Shown here piece after piece: positions 23,139 through 32,800 of a stretch of DNA of 64,000 bases. Within the stretch, counting starts at the first letter, position 1. The number at the start of each line of letters is the position of its first letter. Source of the DNA: Clostridium pasteurianum (GTDB taxonomy: Bacteria > Bacillota > Clostridia > Clostridiales > Clostridiaceae); the NCBI RefSeq assembly GCF_001705235.1, contig NZ_MCGV01000001.1, positions 992,001 through 1,056,000 of the forward strand, written 5' to 3'. Under the pieces are notes generated by a model. That model was not told the origin of the DNA, made no database searches, and saw nothing but the letters and a program-made list of their open reading frames with translations. The position numbers and the translations under genes are program-made.

Positions 23139-24122
23139 TTATTGTCTTTCCCATATTTTATTTCCAAGTATAAGTGAAATAATCATTCCACCTATAAGAC
23201 CACCTAAATGAGCAAATATATCTATATTAGGTATAGTAAAACTTATGAATATATTAAGAATAACAACGGATACCATATTCATAAGAAAACTCTTTCCTAT
23301 TCTCGTGCGCAGCTTAAATCCAAGCACAACAGCTGCTCCTAAAAGGCCAAAGATTGCACCTGAAGCACCAATAGAAAGTCCACTACTAAATAAATAGCTA
23401 AATATTGATGCAGTAAGTCCTGATAAGAAATATATGGCAGTATATTTTGCCTTTCCATATACATTCTCAAGCATGTACCCCATACAGTACAATGAATACA
23501 TATTTGCACCTATATGAACTAGTCCACCATGTAAAAACATACAAGTTATCAATCTATAATACTGTCCGCTATCTATTAAAGCATTATTTTTAGCTCCAAG
23601 CAAATTAAGTACAGCAGAATTTATTTCAATAGGGTTATTAGATAACCAAGCAGAAATAGCATACACTATTACATTAACAGCGATTATTATCCATGTTACA
23701 GTCATACTACCTTTATTTTGGGTTGTCCTCACAATTTCATTCAAAAGCATATTGAGTAATTTTACAATTTGCTCGTTATTTCCATTGAAATAAACTATTT
23801 GATTTTTAATATAGTTTATTACTATAAATTCGCCCTTACCATGATTTTCTGCATACCTCTTCCATGCCTCATTATTATCTACCATTAAAACTTTAACTAA
23901 ATTTTCATCATTAACTTCTTCAAATCTTTTATTGTCACACGAAGAATAATCTATATAATGAAACTTACTTTCATCCGAAAAAACTATGTATTTTTCTGTA
24001 TACTCATTTTTAAAAGAAACCGCCCAAAATTTTATATCGTTTTGTAAGCAGTTACATTCTTTAAGAGTTCCTCCTGCTCTTCTGGATAAGTTTTCAATTA
24101 AATATTTTTCAGTTTTTATCAT
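23139..24122 (-). CDS. Rhomboid family intramembrane serine protease
   Basis: 327 residues. A soluble N-terminal part of about 140 residues precedes six or more membrane segments. The catalytic Ser is in GASGAIFG and the catalytic His in FAHLGGLIGG; the loop-1 segment and the HGGLVHIGANMYSL motif are also present. Rhomboids cut transmembrane helices of substrate proteins within the membrane. Substrate unknown. The start ATG 24122 is preceded by GGAGGAAAG-like sequence. It follows the 132-residue gene by 15 bases and is probably cotranscribed with it. Confidence 0.88.
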   Translation of the reverse strand: MIKTEKYLIENLSRRAGGTLKECNCLQNDIKFWAVSFKNEYTEKYIVFSDESKFHYIDYSSCDNKRFEEVNDENLVKVLMVDNNEAWKRYAENHGKGEFIVINYIKNQIVYFNGNNEQIVKLLNMLLNEIVRTTQNKGSMTVTWIIIAVNVIVYAISAWLSNNPIEINSAVLNLLGAKNNALIDSGQYYRLITCMFLHGGLVHIGANMYSLYCMGYMLENVYGKAKYTAIYFLSGLTASIFSYLFSSGLSIGASGAIFGLLGAAVVLGFKLRTRIGKSFLMNMVSVVILNIFISFTIPNIDIFAHLGGLIGGMIISLILGNKIWERQ

Positions 24123-24137
24123 CTTTCCTCCGTAACC

Positions 24138-24536
24138 TTAGATATATTGATCCTTCTTTCCTTCCATTTCTTTAAATATTCTGTCCATTTCATTCTTTAT
24201 TAAACTGCATAATTCATTTATTCTTTTTCCCATTCCATTATGTTCTTCTATATAATCAAATTTAGCAAGCCATGTTGGATTGTACTCATCATCTACTTCA
24301 CTTATAGAAAATCCTTTCTCCATAAATGCTTTTTCATTAAATAAATCATAACAAGCTGAATATTCCCAATCTTCCACATCATTTTTGGTATTAAACCATA
24401 CCTTTACCTTATCTCCGTCATAGTACATTTTAACGATATACTCTGCTCCATCATTTACTTCATAGCTTCCAATCTCTTTTAAAAAACTGTTGTCATTTTC
24501 TTTTCTTTCAAATAAAACTAACGATGTAAAATCCAT
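24138..24536 (-). CDS. Hypothetical protein (possibly DUF6762-like)
   Basis: 132 residues, soluble, acidic. The N-terminal 80 residues look like a small beta-sandwich with many aromatic residues (YDGDKVKVWFN, DWEYSACYD); the C-terminus is helical. I associate the start MDFTSLVL with an uncharacterised clostridial family, probably DUF6762, from memory only. AAAGGAATT precedes ATG 24536. It is directly upstream of the rhomboid gene; a functional link is not shown. Confidence 0.6.
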   Translation of the reverse strand: MDFTSLVLFERKENDNSFLKEIGSYEVNDGAEYIVKMYYDGDKVKVWFNTKNDVEDWEYSACYDLFNEKAFMEKGFSISEVDDEYNPTWLAKFDYIEEHNGMGKRINELCSLIKNEMDRIFKEMEGKKDQYI

Positions 24537-24641
24537 ATAAATAATTCCTTTCCTAAATAAAATGAAAATCTATATTGTAATTTTTAACTTTTAGCAATAT
24601 AATTATACTGTAAATATTTTCCATTGAGTAGGAGTGTATAC

Positions 24642-24983
24642 ATGTTTAAAGAATTTATCATAAAAAACAAAAAATTAATTACTTTAATATTTCTAGTTCT
24701 TTTAATAATATCTTATGCAAACTACAAAATAAATTTAAATAAACGTCGTGATATAACATATGCAGCTAATTACTATATGACATCTGGAATTTTCAATACA
24801 CATAAATTATACAAAATAGATTCATATATATTAAAGTTTTCATCTGATGATGAATCAATTTTGCTTGTAAGCGGTATGGAGGAAAAATCTCCACACAAAA
24901 CTGTAAGCTACAAGCTGACAATGATTAAAACCTCCTCAGGAATATGGAAGTTAAAACGTATTGAAAAATCAGGTTTATATTAA
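24642..24983 (+). CDS. Hypothetical single-pass membrane protein
   Basis: 113 residues from ATG 24642, which has AGGAGTG upstream; the TTG six codons earlier is not needed. One membrane helix (about 13-31, LITLIFLVLLIISYANY) follows a basic start, so the C-terminal 80 residues are outside. That part is a small beta-rich domain ending GIWKLKRIEKSG, like many clostridial secreted domains of unknown role. Single gene between divergent and convergent neighbours. Confidence 0.6.
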   Translation: MFKEFIIKNKKLITLIFLVLLIISYANYKINLNKRRDITYAANYYMTSGIFNTHKLYKIDSYILKFSSDDESILLVSGMEEKSPHKTVSYKLTMIKTSSGIWKLKRIEKSGLY

Positions 24984-24988
24984 TTAAA

Positions 24989-25420
24989 TTATTTATCTCT
25001 ATCCTTATTAAATTTATTCATGCAGTCACTACAAAGTGCCTTCATCTTAAGCTCATGATCTATTAAGACAAATCCTGTTTTATTCTTTATAATCTCCTCA
25101 ACTTGATCCATGGGACATTCTATTTCTATTTCCTTATTGCACATATTGCATTTTAAAATATGCTTATGTGTTTTTCCTTTAATTTTGTAGCTGTATTTTC
25201 CATTTCCTAAATCTACTTTACTTACAACATTTTTCTCCTCAAACAAATCCAAACTTCTATAAACAGTAGATAAATCAGCAAATTTGCCTTCACTATTGCA
25301 ACTGTTATATATACTTTCTACTGTAAGCGCATCATTTGCCTTACTTAATATATCCAATATCTTAATCCTGCACTTAGTGGACTTAATATTGTGATTTTTT
25401 AGGCACATTTTTAAATCCAT
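24989..25420 (-). CDS. Fur-family metalloregulator
   Basis: 143 residues. A winged-helix domain (about 1-80, with LSTVYRSLDLFEE as the recognition helix) is followed by a dimer domain with HKHILKCNMC and CSDCM. The two CxxC pairs form the structural zinc site. The family includes Fur, Zur, PerR and Mur; which metal or signal is sensed cannot be decided here. The MntP gene lies upstream on the same strand but has its own terminator. A 14-bp inverted repeat covers the likely promoter (see 25461-25504). Confidence 0.88.
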   Translation of the reverse strand: MDLKMCLKNHNIKSTKCRIKILDILSKANDALTVESIYNSCNSEGKFADLSTVYRSLDLFEEKNVVSKVDLGNGKYSYKIKGKTHKHILKCNMCNKEIEIECPMDQVEEIIKNKTGFVLIDHELKMKALCSDCMNKFNKDRDK

Positions 25421-25460
25421 ACTATCACCTTAATATCCTATTAAAAATATACGACAAAAC

Positions 25461-25504
25461 ATTATATTAAAGAGAAACCAGTTTAACTATTGGTTTCTCT
25501 TTAA
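25461..25504 (-). promoter_or_regulatory. Palindrome over the promoter of the Fur-family gene
   Basis: TTAAAGAGAAACCA (25467-25480) and its exact complement (25491-25504) are separated by ten bases. On the minus strand a perfect TATAAT (25466-25461) directly follows, and a weak -35 (TAGTTA) lies 17 bases upstream, so the palindrome fills the spacer. An operator is likely; a terminator is less likely because mntP already has one at 25649. Confidence 0.5.
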
Positions 25505-25648
25505 TTATATCATAATCATATGTCAATATAACATCTATATAAATTTTTCAATATAAAATATGGATTTTCCAGAGCAAAGCAGCGGAAAATCCTTCTTAAT
25601 TCTTAATTTTCTTTGATGCGCAGTTCCTTATTTTTTATATCAAAAAAA

Positions 25649-25677
25649 ACTATCGCACTAATTTTTAGTACGACAGT
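25649..25677 (-). terminator. Rho-independent terminator of mntP
   Basis: A 13-bp stem that is fully paired only in minus-strand RNA (two G-U pairs), followed by eight T. Confidence 0.85.
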
Positions 25678-25696
25678 ATCTCAATTAATTACTATT

Positions 25697-26248
25697 TTAA
25701 AAAAACATCATTTTCAATCCAAAAATAACCAATATAACTCCACCTATATAATCAGCATACTTGCATACTAAATCTATCTTCTTTAGGTATCTTGATATAA
25801 TAAATGCTATAACTGACAAAACAAAAGTCACAATTCCTATAAATACAGAATCCATAAATATAAAAAAATTGCTTGATAATTTGTTGAATACAGTAAACCC
25901 AACAACAGCTGCATCTATACTAACTGAAATTCCTAAAATAAAATACATCTTAGCACTTAAAAGTAATTTTTCTTCTTTATGTTCAAAACCATCTTTTATC
26001 ATAAATATGCCTACGAAAGCAATTATTATACCTCCAATAATTTGTGGTACAGCTACTATGTAAGTGTTAAAAATGAAGCCAGCATATGCTCCTACAAATG
26101 TACATAAAAATTGAAAAAATCCAAAAGATAAGGAAAACATTACTTTGTTTTTCCTTTTAACACAATTATCAAGTCCAATACTAATTGCAATTCCAAAAGC
26201 ATCTAATGATAATGCCACTGCAATCACAAACAAAGAATAAAAATTCAT
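25697..26248 (-). CDS. mntP: Putative manganese efflux pump MntP
   Basis: 183 residues from ATG 26248, preceded by GGGAGGAA; an open frame upstream to 26278 has no site. Six membrane segments in two similar halves carry the conserved acidic motifs ALSLDAFG in the first and SVSIDAAV in the second. These are the metal-binding Asp residues of the MntP (YebN/DUF204) family, which exports Mn2+. The adjacent Fur-family regulator could be metal-linked, but no operon is implied since each has its own signals. Confidence 0.88.
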   Translation of the reverse strand: MNFYSLFVIAVALSLDAFGIAISIGLDNCVKRKNKVMFSLSFGFFQFLCTFVGAYAGFIFNTYIVAVPQIIGGIIIAFVGIFMIKDGFEHKEEKLLLSAKMYFILGISVSIDAAVVGFTVFNKLSSNFFIFMDSVFIGIVTFVLSVIAFIISRYLKKIDLVCKYADYIGGVILVIFGLKMMFF

Positions 26249-26329
26249 AAATTCCTCCCAAACAAAGTTATTATGCACAGGATTTCTACATTTTAATAGG
26301 CATTTAGTAAAAACATTTAAGCAATATAA

Positions 26330-26779
26330 TTATTTACCCCCGTATAGATCCCTATAAACTATTTCAAAAACACGAAGAGCATCACCTATTTTATCCTTTA
26401 AAAGATATTTTTTGTTTTCAAGTTCCTTTAATCCTTCATCGGTTATACTGTATATCTTCTGCTTTTTTTTACTTCCGCTATCCCATTTTCCTTCTACTTG
26501 AGACTTTTTCTCCATTTTATTTAATATAGGGTATATTCCACCAGTACTTGGAATCCATAGTCCGTTCGTTCTCTTACCTATCTGATTCGCAATATCATTA
26601 CCATTGGTAGATCCTAAACTCAATACAAAAAGAACATAAAGCGGAAGAAGTCCTTTTGTAAAGACCTGTCCAACAGCTTTTCCTTCTTTTTTTATCTTCC
26701 TAAGTTTTGCAACTTTTTGTTTGTATTCTTCATAAAGCCTTTTTTCTTCCTCTTTAATATCTAATTCATTATTATGCAT
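26330..26779 (-). CDS. PadR-family transcriptional regulator
   Basis: 149 residues. An N-terminal charged helix (1-40) precedes the winged helix typical of PadR (LLPLYVLFVLS, then GGIYPILNKMEKK, then KKQKIYSITDEGLKELE) and a C-terminal dimerisation helix. The start ATG 26779 is one base after the stop of the DegV gene, so the two are translationally coupled. PadR proteins are usually repressors of a neighbouring gene. A threefold TATCA-N4-TGATA site in the operon promoter (27682-27723) is the likely target, which implies autoregulation. Confidence 0.88.
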   Translation of the reverse strand: MHNNELDIKEEEKRLYEEYKQKVAKLRKIKKEGKAVGQVFTKGLLPLYVLFVLSLGSTNGNDIANQIGKRTNGLWIPSTGGIYPILNKMEKKSQVEGKWDSGSKKKQKIYSITDEGLKELENKKYLLKDKIGDALRVFEIVYRDLYGGK

Positions 26780-26780
26780 A

Positions 26781-27626
26781 TTATTCCTCTAATAGTACAA
26801 TTGCTATAAGTCCAGGTCCACTATGAACTCCCATAACAGGACCCAAACACCCATTAAAAATAACTTCAGTAATATTATGAATCTGTTTTACTTTATTAGA
26901 AAATTCTCTTGCTTCTTCCTCTGCATATCCATGAACAATGTAAGCTCTGCATTTGTGTTTTTCAGTTATACGTTTTGCTATTTCAAGAAGCCTATTCAAT
27001 GATTGTTTTCTTCCTCTTACCTTATCATAAGCATAATAAACACCATTTTCGTCAACCGTAATTATTGGCTTAATATTTAAAAACTTGCCTATCGTTCCTG
27101 CTATTCTACCTATTCTACCACCTTTTCTTAAATAATCAAGTGTACCAACAACAAAGTATCCATGTATTCTTTTTCTTATTTCAGGTATAGCTTCTACTAT
27201 TTCATCAAAGCTTTTTTTATTATTAAGGAGTTTAGCACATTCTATAACTAATACACCCTCACCTATAGTTAAAATCTTAGAATCATATATGAAAGATTTA
27301 ATTTTAGGATGATCATCTGCAATCATTTTAAGTCCATTAAACATTCCTGAAAGTCCACTTGAAATCGTTATACCTATAACATGAGTATATCCTTCTTCTT
27401 CAAGTTTTGTATATAAATCGTCCATATCTTGAAGTGATGGCATTGAGGACTTTGGAACTTCAACTTCTAAATTTTTATAAACTTCCTCAGACGTTATATC
27501 TATCTTATCTCTATATTCTTTATCTCTATAAATAATTCTAAACGCAAGCACGTTTATATTATTTTCCTTTATAAACTTTTCTGGCAAATCCGCACCGGTA
27601 TCAGTTACAATTGCTATTTTCTCCAT
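26781..27626 (-). CDS. DegV-family fatty-acid-binding protein
   Basis: 281 residues. VTDTGADLP (residues 7-15) and the SSGLSGMFNGL loop (about 88-98) are the signatures of DegV/FakB proteins. These bind a fatty acid and present it to the FakA kinase for phosphorylation and entry into phospholipid synthesis. The His and Arg near the C-terminus (VHSGPG) are also typical. FakA itself is not in the window. Transcribed with the PadR gene from the promoter at 27673-27701. Confidence 0.88.
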   Translation of the reverse strand: MEKIAIVTDTGADLPEKFIKENNINVLAFRIIYRDKEYRDKIDITSEEVYKNLEVEVPKSSMPSLQDMDDLYTKLEEEGYTHVIGITISSGLSGMFNGLKMIADDHPKIKSFIYDSKILTIGEGVLVIECAKLLNNKKSFDEIVEAIPEIRKRIHGYFVVGTLDYLRKGGRIGRIAGTIGKFLNIKPIITVDENGVYYAYDKVRGRKQSLNRLLEIAKRITEKHKCRAYIVHGYAEEEAREFSNKVKQIHNITEVIFNGCLGPVMGVHSGPGLIAIVLLEE

Positions 27627-27672
27627 ATATAATATTCTCCTTTTACTTTTTACACATTAAAAAATCACTTTT

Positions 27673-27701
27673 ATTATACATTATCACTACTGATATATCA
27701 A
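27673..27701 (-). promoter_or_regulatory. Sigma-A promoter of degV-padR
   Basis: On the minus strand TTGATA (27701-27696), 17 bases, TATAAT (27678-27673), about 45 bases before the start codon. The -35 lies in the middle operator copy. Confidence 0.8.
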
Positions 27702-27723
27702 TAGTGATATATCAGTAGTGATA
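27682..27723. promoter_or_regulatory. Threefold operator TATCA-N4-TGATA
   Basis: Three adjoining 14-bp units at 27682-27695, 27696-27709 and 27710-27723, each TATCA-N4-TGATA (N4 = CTAC, ATAG, GTAG). Together they form a 19-bp perfect inverted repeat around ATAG. They cover the -35 and the spacer of the degV-padR promoter, so a bound PadR protein would block it. Confidence 0.8.
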
Positions 27724-27772
27724 AGCATACGCAGTGTTAATCCTATCCAGATATTTTAATATAATCTTAAAA

Positions 27773-27816
27773 TTCGTCGGCTCTTAAGTGTTTTTACACT
27801 ACATTAAGTCGACGAA
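27773..27816 (-). terminator. Terminator of the hemolysin III/TrhA gene
   Basis: Hairpin closed by TTCGTCG/CGACGAA with a second stem GTGT/ACAC around TTTTT. T-run on the minus strand. It lies just after the stop codon. Confidence 0.7.
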
Positions 27817-27830
27817 AAAAATTTCATACC

Positions 27831-28463
27831 CTATAAGGTTAACACAGCAAAGAAGTGGCATATGCTGCCGCCCATAACAAACAGATGCCAAATAGCATGA
27901 TTGTATGGAATTTTATCAAATAGAAATAACAGCGAACCAAGTGTATATACTACACCACCGGCAACTAGAAGCACAATTCCTTGAACCGGCATAACTGTTA
28001 ATATGGTTTTAAAATAAAATATAATCATCCATCCCATTATTACATATATAAGTGTAGATATTTTTTCAAATTTACCGCAGTAAAAAACCTTGAGTATTAT
28101 CCCAAACACAGCTGCCGTCCATACAACAGAAAAAATTATCCAACCACCATGTTTTCTAAGTATCGTTAAAGCAAAGGGAGTATATGTTCCAGCAATTAAT
28201 ATATAAATAGATGCATGATCAAATATTCTAAAAACCCGCTTAGCTTTTTTATTTTGTATACTGTGATAAAGAGTAGAAAATAAATATAGTAAAACAAGAC
28301 ATGTACCATAAATACTGTAGCTAACTACATACCATGCACTGCCAGTCCTGGCTGCAAAAACTATAAGAATAACAAGAGCTGCAATTGCTAATGCCGCACC
28401 AATACCGTGTGTTATTGCATTTGCAATTTCTTCACCCACTGTATAAAAACTATCCTCATCCAT
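27831..28463 (-). CDS. trhA: Hemolysin III / TrhA family membrane protein (PAQR-like)
   Basis: 210 residues from ATG 28463, preceded by AAAGGAGTGG; the longer open frame from 28496 has no site. Seven membrane segments. The N-terminal NAITHGIGA, LYHS at the end of the third segment and HAIWHLFV near the C-terminus are the His/Ser motifs that form the metal site of PAQR proteins. Bacterial members are called hemolysin III, YqfA or TrhA and influence membrane energetics; haemolysis is not established for most of them. Confidence 0.88.
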   Translation of the reverse strand: MDEDSFYTVGEEIANAITHGIGAALAIAALVILIVFAARTGSAWYVVSYSIYGTCLVLLYLFSTLYHSIQNKKAKRVFRIFDHASIYILIAGTYTPFALTILRKHGGWIIFSVVWTAAVFGIILKVFYCGKFEKISTLIYVIMGWMIIFYFKTILTVMPVQGIVLLVAGGVVYTLGSLLFLFDKIPYNHAIWHLFVMGGSICHFFAVLTL

Positions 28464-28601
28464 ATTACCACTCCTTTTACTGTAAAAATTACACATTCAA
28501 TGTTGAGTTATTATATCACTTAAATTTAGTTTTTACAAATATATATAGCACGTAATTTCTATTATATTGTGAATCAAGTTAGGGGTTTTTCGTCACAGCC
28601 A

Positions 28602-28999
28602 AGGAACAATTAAAAAAAGCTCTAATAAATCTTTGCAAAAAAATTATAAAATTCTTAGATATTATAATACACAAGTTTTAGGCAAAACCATAACATGTTG
28701 ACGAGCAAAGCAATGTCAGAACCCCTACAAACTAATTATGTCCAATACACACTGTTTACGCCCAAAATTCCGTAGGCACGGAGGAATTTTTTCATTGTTT
28801 TACCTCAAAAGCGAATTAACATTGATGAAGGAACAATTTAAAAAAGCTCTAATAAATCTTGGCAAAAAAATCATAAAATACTTAGAGTTTTAAATTTGTT
28901 TGAACGTTAGTGAGTTATTCAAAACCCTTAGTATTTTATGATTTTTTTACCTTAGATTTATAGAGCTTTTTTAATGTTCCAAATCAATGTTAATTCGCT
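28602..28999 (+). repeat. Stop-codon hairpin element, copy 3 (plus orientation)
   Basis: Same layout as copy 2. A single arm (about 28602-28665) is a direct repeat of the later left arm. The core has TGACGAGCAAAGCAATGTCA at 28699-28718 and AATTCCGTAGGCACGG near 28767. A 190-nt hairpin (28810-28999) has outer arms AGCGAATTAACATTGAT and its complement and ends inside the ssb stop codon. The loop (TTGTTTGAACGTTAGTGAGTT) is related to that of the other copies. No gene seen in 28500-28997. Confidence 0.7.
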
Positions 29000-29330
29000 A
29001 TACAGCTTCTTTTCTATTTTCTAAAAACTGTACTTCCTCTCCTATAACTTCAGTAACATATTTTCTATTTCCATCGTTATCAGCATAGCTTCTTATCTGT
29101 ATTCTTCCAACTACTCCAACAAGGCTGCCTTTTTTCATATACTTTGCAACATTTTCTGCTAACTTGCCCCATACAGTAATAGGAATAAAATCTGCTATAT
29201 TTTCACCATTATCTTTCTTTTTTCTCCTATTTACTGCTATAGTAAAGTCACATACATCATTTCCAGTTGCTTCTATATGCTTAATAACTGGATCTTTAGC
29301 CATTCTTCCTATTAAAAGTGTTTTATTCAT
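28998..29330 (-). CDS. ssb: Single-stranded DNA-binding protein, short form
   Basis: 110 residues, one OB fold: the start MNKTLLIGRMAKDP, then DFTIAVNRR and GSLVGVVGRIQIRSY. GAGGAG precedes ATG 29330. The usual Gly/Pro-rich linker and acidic C-terminal tip, which recruits partner proteins, are missing; the chain ends ENRKEAV. It may therefore be a secondary or mobile-type SSB, not the main one. Its stop codon overlaps the right arm of element copy 3, and no other cause of the short end is visible. Confidence 0.9.
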   Translation of the reverse strand: MNKTLLIGRMAKDPVIKHIEATGNDVCDFTIAVNRRKKKDNGENIADFIPITVWGKLAENVAKYMKKGSLVGVVGRIQIRSYADNDGNRKYVTEVIGEEVQFLENRKEAV

Positions 29331-29499
29331 AATCTAACTCCTCGTTTAATATATTGTAATACTTTACCAGTATATATCGTTATTATTGTCAATTTTTAGA
29401 TTTTATAAACACACCTTGATAAAAATATAGTATAATATGAATTATTTCTATGCTAAAAATAATAGACTTATAGCTAAGAAACCAATAAAGGAGGATATT

Positions 29500-29712
29500 A
29501 TGAATGAACATATAGACCCAACAGTGTGTCCAATCTGTGGTAAGGACAATAACTGCGGAAATAGAAAAGGCCTGCCACATGGTGAATGCTGGTGCAGCCA
29601 CATAAAAGTACCTCAAGGTTTAAAGGATTTAGTACCAGAACATTTAAAAATGAAAGCCTGCATATGCAAAGACTGTGTAGATAAATATAAGGCAGAACAT
29701 GACTTAGAATAG
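29500..29712 (+). CDS. Cysteine-rich CWC family protein
   Basis: 70 residues from ATG 29500, preceded by AAAGGAGG; an open frame upstream is not coding. It has CPICGKDNNCGN, then GECWCSH, then CICKDCVDKY: seven or more Cys arranged as metal-binding knuckles with the diagnostic CWC triplet. It is probably a small zinc-binding protein of unknown function. Convergent with the peptide synthetase operon. Confidence 0.85.
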   Translation: MNEHIDPTVCPICGKDNNCGNRKGLPHGECWCSHIKVPQGLKDLVPEHLKMKACICKDCVDKYKAEHDLE

Positions 29713-29792
29713 GCAATATGTATATTTGCAAAAATAATTATAATCAATTTTGAGATACATAAAAGAGACTGTAGCATTAAATACCAAAAAAA

Positions 29793-29831
29793 GAACGTAC
29801 CATGTTTGTTTACACAAATCTATGTACGTTC
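29793..29831 (-). terminator. Terminator of the peptide synthetase operon
   Basis: Stem closed by GAACGTAC/GTACGTTC with inner TTTGT/ACAAA pairs. Seven T follow on the minus strand. It lies about 45 bases after the synthetase stop codon. Confidence 0.8.
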
Positions 29832-29874
29832 CTATTCTGATTTCACACAAACTTATTCATTGGTTTTATATACT

Positions 29875-32800
29875 TTATTCAGCTAATATATTTTTTAATA
29901 TCTCTGCATTTTTACCGCAATATTCTCCTGATAACATATCTAAATGAAGACCATACCCATCATATATAACGAACTTACCCATTGTATGGTTCTCCCAATT
30001 TAATAAGTATTCATAGTTTTCTCTTACTTCTCTAGTACTAGAGCTTGATATAACATAGATATTAGCTTTTACTTTTTCTTTGGTTATATTTTTATTATTG
30101 TACTGTATATATTTTTTATGATTTACCATAGCCCTTTCCGCTATATTTTCCTCAAATTCATGGAAATTGTCTATATTAAAAAAGTTTTTCATAATACTAA
30201 TAACCTCATACTTTGAAGGGTACGTTAAATTGTCTTTTACTGATTTTTTTACCGCCGAATCTAACATTATAATATCAGAAACTTCATAACCCTTCTTTTC
30301 TAGTACTTTAGCGACTTCAAAAGCTAAATTACCTCCACCAGAATATCCTAATAATATAAACGGTCCTTCATTTTGAGTATCTAATATGCTTTTTACATAC
30401 TCATCTATAATATTAGCATTATCAATAAAACTAAATGCATAAATTGAATAATTATCTATTCTATTTACTAAATTTAAATAGGAATATCCATATCCTATAG
30501 CCGGTGGAAATGCAAATATATTTTTACCTCCACTATAACTTAGCCTTGTAACAAATTTTCCGCCTTCACCTAAATCAGAATATAATAAATTACAAATATC
30601 TTTTATAGTTGGGTTTGTAAATAACTGATCCATTGTAACATTTAGGATTAATTGTTTTTTCATTTTTACCAACAAATCAACTAATTTAATAGAATTTCCA
30701 CCTAGTTCAAAGAAGTTATCATTTATTCCTACATTCCTTATTCCCAGTACATCTTCCCATATCTTAACTAACTTCTCTTCCATTTCATTTCTTGCCGCCT
30801 CATACTCTGCCCCTGTATTAATTTTTCCTTGTGGCTCTGGTAATGCCTTTCTGTCTACCTTTCCATTTATAGTTAGTGGCATTTTATCTATTTTTATAAA
30901 GTATGACGGAAGCATATAGTCTGGTAAAGATTTTTTAAGTTCTTCCCTTAATTCACCTACTCTGTATTCTTTCTCACCAACATAATACGCACATAGGCGC
31001 TTACTTTCTTCTTTTCCCTTTGCATCTACTACAGTTTCTTTTATTCCCTCTAGTTTTAGTAATGTATTTTCTATTTCTCCTATTTCTATTCTAAAACCTC
31101 TTATCTTAACTTGATAATCTATTCTTCCTAAGCATTCTATGGTTCCATCTGGCAGCCATCTTGCTAAATCTCCTGTTTTATACATTTTTTGCCCTGGTTC
31201 ATATGGATTTGCTACAAATTTCTCTTCGGTTAATTCTTTATTGTTTAAATATCCCCTTGAGAGCCCATATCCACTTATACATAGTTCTCCTGCTGCACCT
31301 ATTGGCATCAATTTATTGTTCTTATCAACTATATATATTCTTACATTATCTATTGGTTTTCCTAATGGCATATTTATATAATTTTTCAAATTATTTATAG
31401 TTATATTGTTACATGCAGCATCAACACAGCACTCCGTCGGTCCATATACGTTACTTATAATAAGCTCCTTATTATTAACTTTCTTATATATCTTTTCTAT
31501 TATTTTCCGTGTAAGTTTATCGCCACCAATTATCAAATTTTTAAGCTTTAAGTTTTTATTTGTTAGAAGCTCTGAATTAGCCATCATTGCTAAATGCATT
31601 GGTGTTCCATCTGTTATCTCTATTTTATTATTTAAGTAGAACTCAACTAACTTGTCGCCTTCTTTTCTAGCAGCTTCTGTAACTACATATAATGTATTTC
31701 CTAATAATAAAGCACAAAAGATTTGCTTAACTGATGCATCAAAAACATATGGAGCTACTAAAGCTATTTTTAAATTATCATTATATTTACTGTATATACT
31801 TTCATTTAATCCATGTACTAAATTAGTTACATTGGAATGCTCTATCATAACACCCTTAGGCTTCCCAGTTGTTCCTGATGTATATATTACATAGGCTAAA
31901 TTTTTTGCACTGGCAGTCTTACCTATGTTAGCACGATCTTCTTTATAGAACTCTTCATCTTCCAAGTCACATACGTCTATTTTTTCATTTTTTATTTTTT
32001 CTTTAAACTTACTTTGAGTTAATACTATTTCAGCTTTACTATTCTCTATCATATATTCTATTCTATTCTCTGGATATTCGGGGTCTATTGGCATATATGC
32101 TCCCCCTGCTTTTAAAATACCCATTATTCCCACTATCATTTCAAGAGAACGCTGCACCATTATTCCTACTACAGCATCCGCTCCTACACCTTTTTTCATT
32201 AAGGTTATTCCTAATGAATTAGCTCTTTCATTAAGCTCTTTATAAGTTAACTTTTTATCTTCATATACAACAGCAATATTATCTGGAGCCTTCTTCACGT
32301 TTTCCTCAAATAATTCATTTATTGTTTTCTCTCTTGGATAATCTACTTTTGTGTCATTAAACTCCATAAGTAACTTATACTTTTCTTCTTTCCTTACTAT
32401 TTCTATATCTTTAATTAGTACTTCTGTATTATCTATAACTTGATTTATTAAGCTTTCAAAATAATTTTTAATTTTTAGTACATTATTCCTTGAATACATT
32501 AATTTATTAAATTTAAACTTTATTAAAATAGTATCCTGATATATGACAGTTAAGTTAAAGTTGTAGTTTGTTTGCTCTTGTGATTTACAGCCAATTATTT
32601 TTAGATTGTTCTTAGTCAATACTTCATTATTAATGCCATCGGTGTCAACTGGATAGTTTTCAAATATCATTATGTTGTTTACTAATTTTTCTTTAACTTC
32701 ACTTAACCCTTGTATCTCTGCTAAAGGATAAAAATCATACTTGCTACTTTCTAAGAAAGACTTATTAACAGTAGTCAGTAATTCTTTAAACGTCATATTT

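Noticed and set aside
25562-25592. Hairpin GGATTTTCC/GGAAAATCC whose loop shares GAGCAAAGCA with the core of the hairpin elements
   Set aside because: Only ten bases in common and no other part of the element nearby; probably chance. It has no T-run and was not called a terminator.
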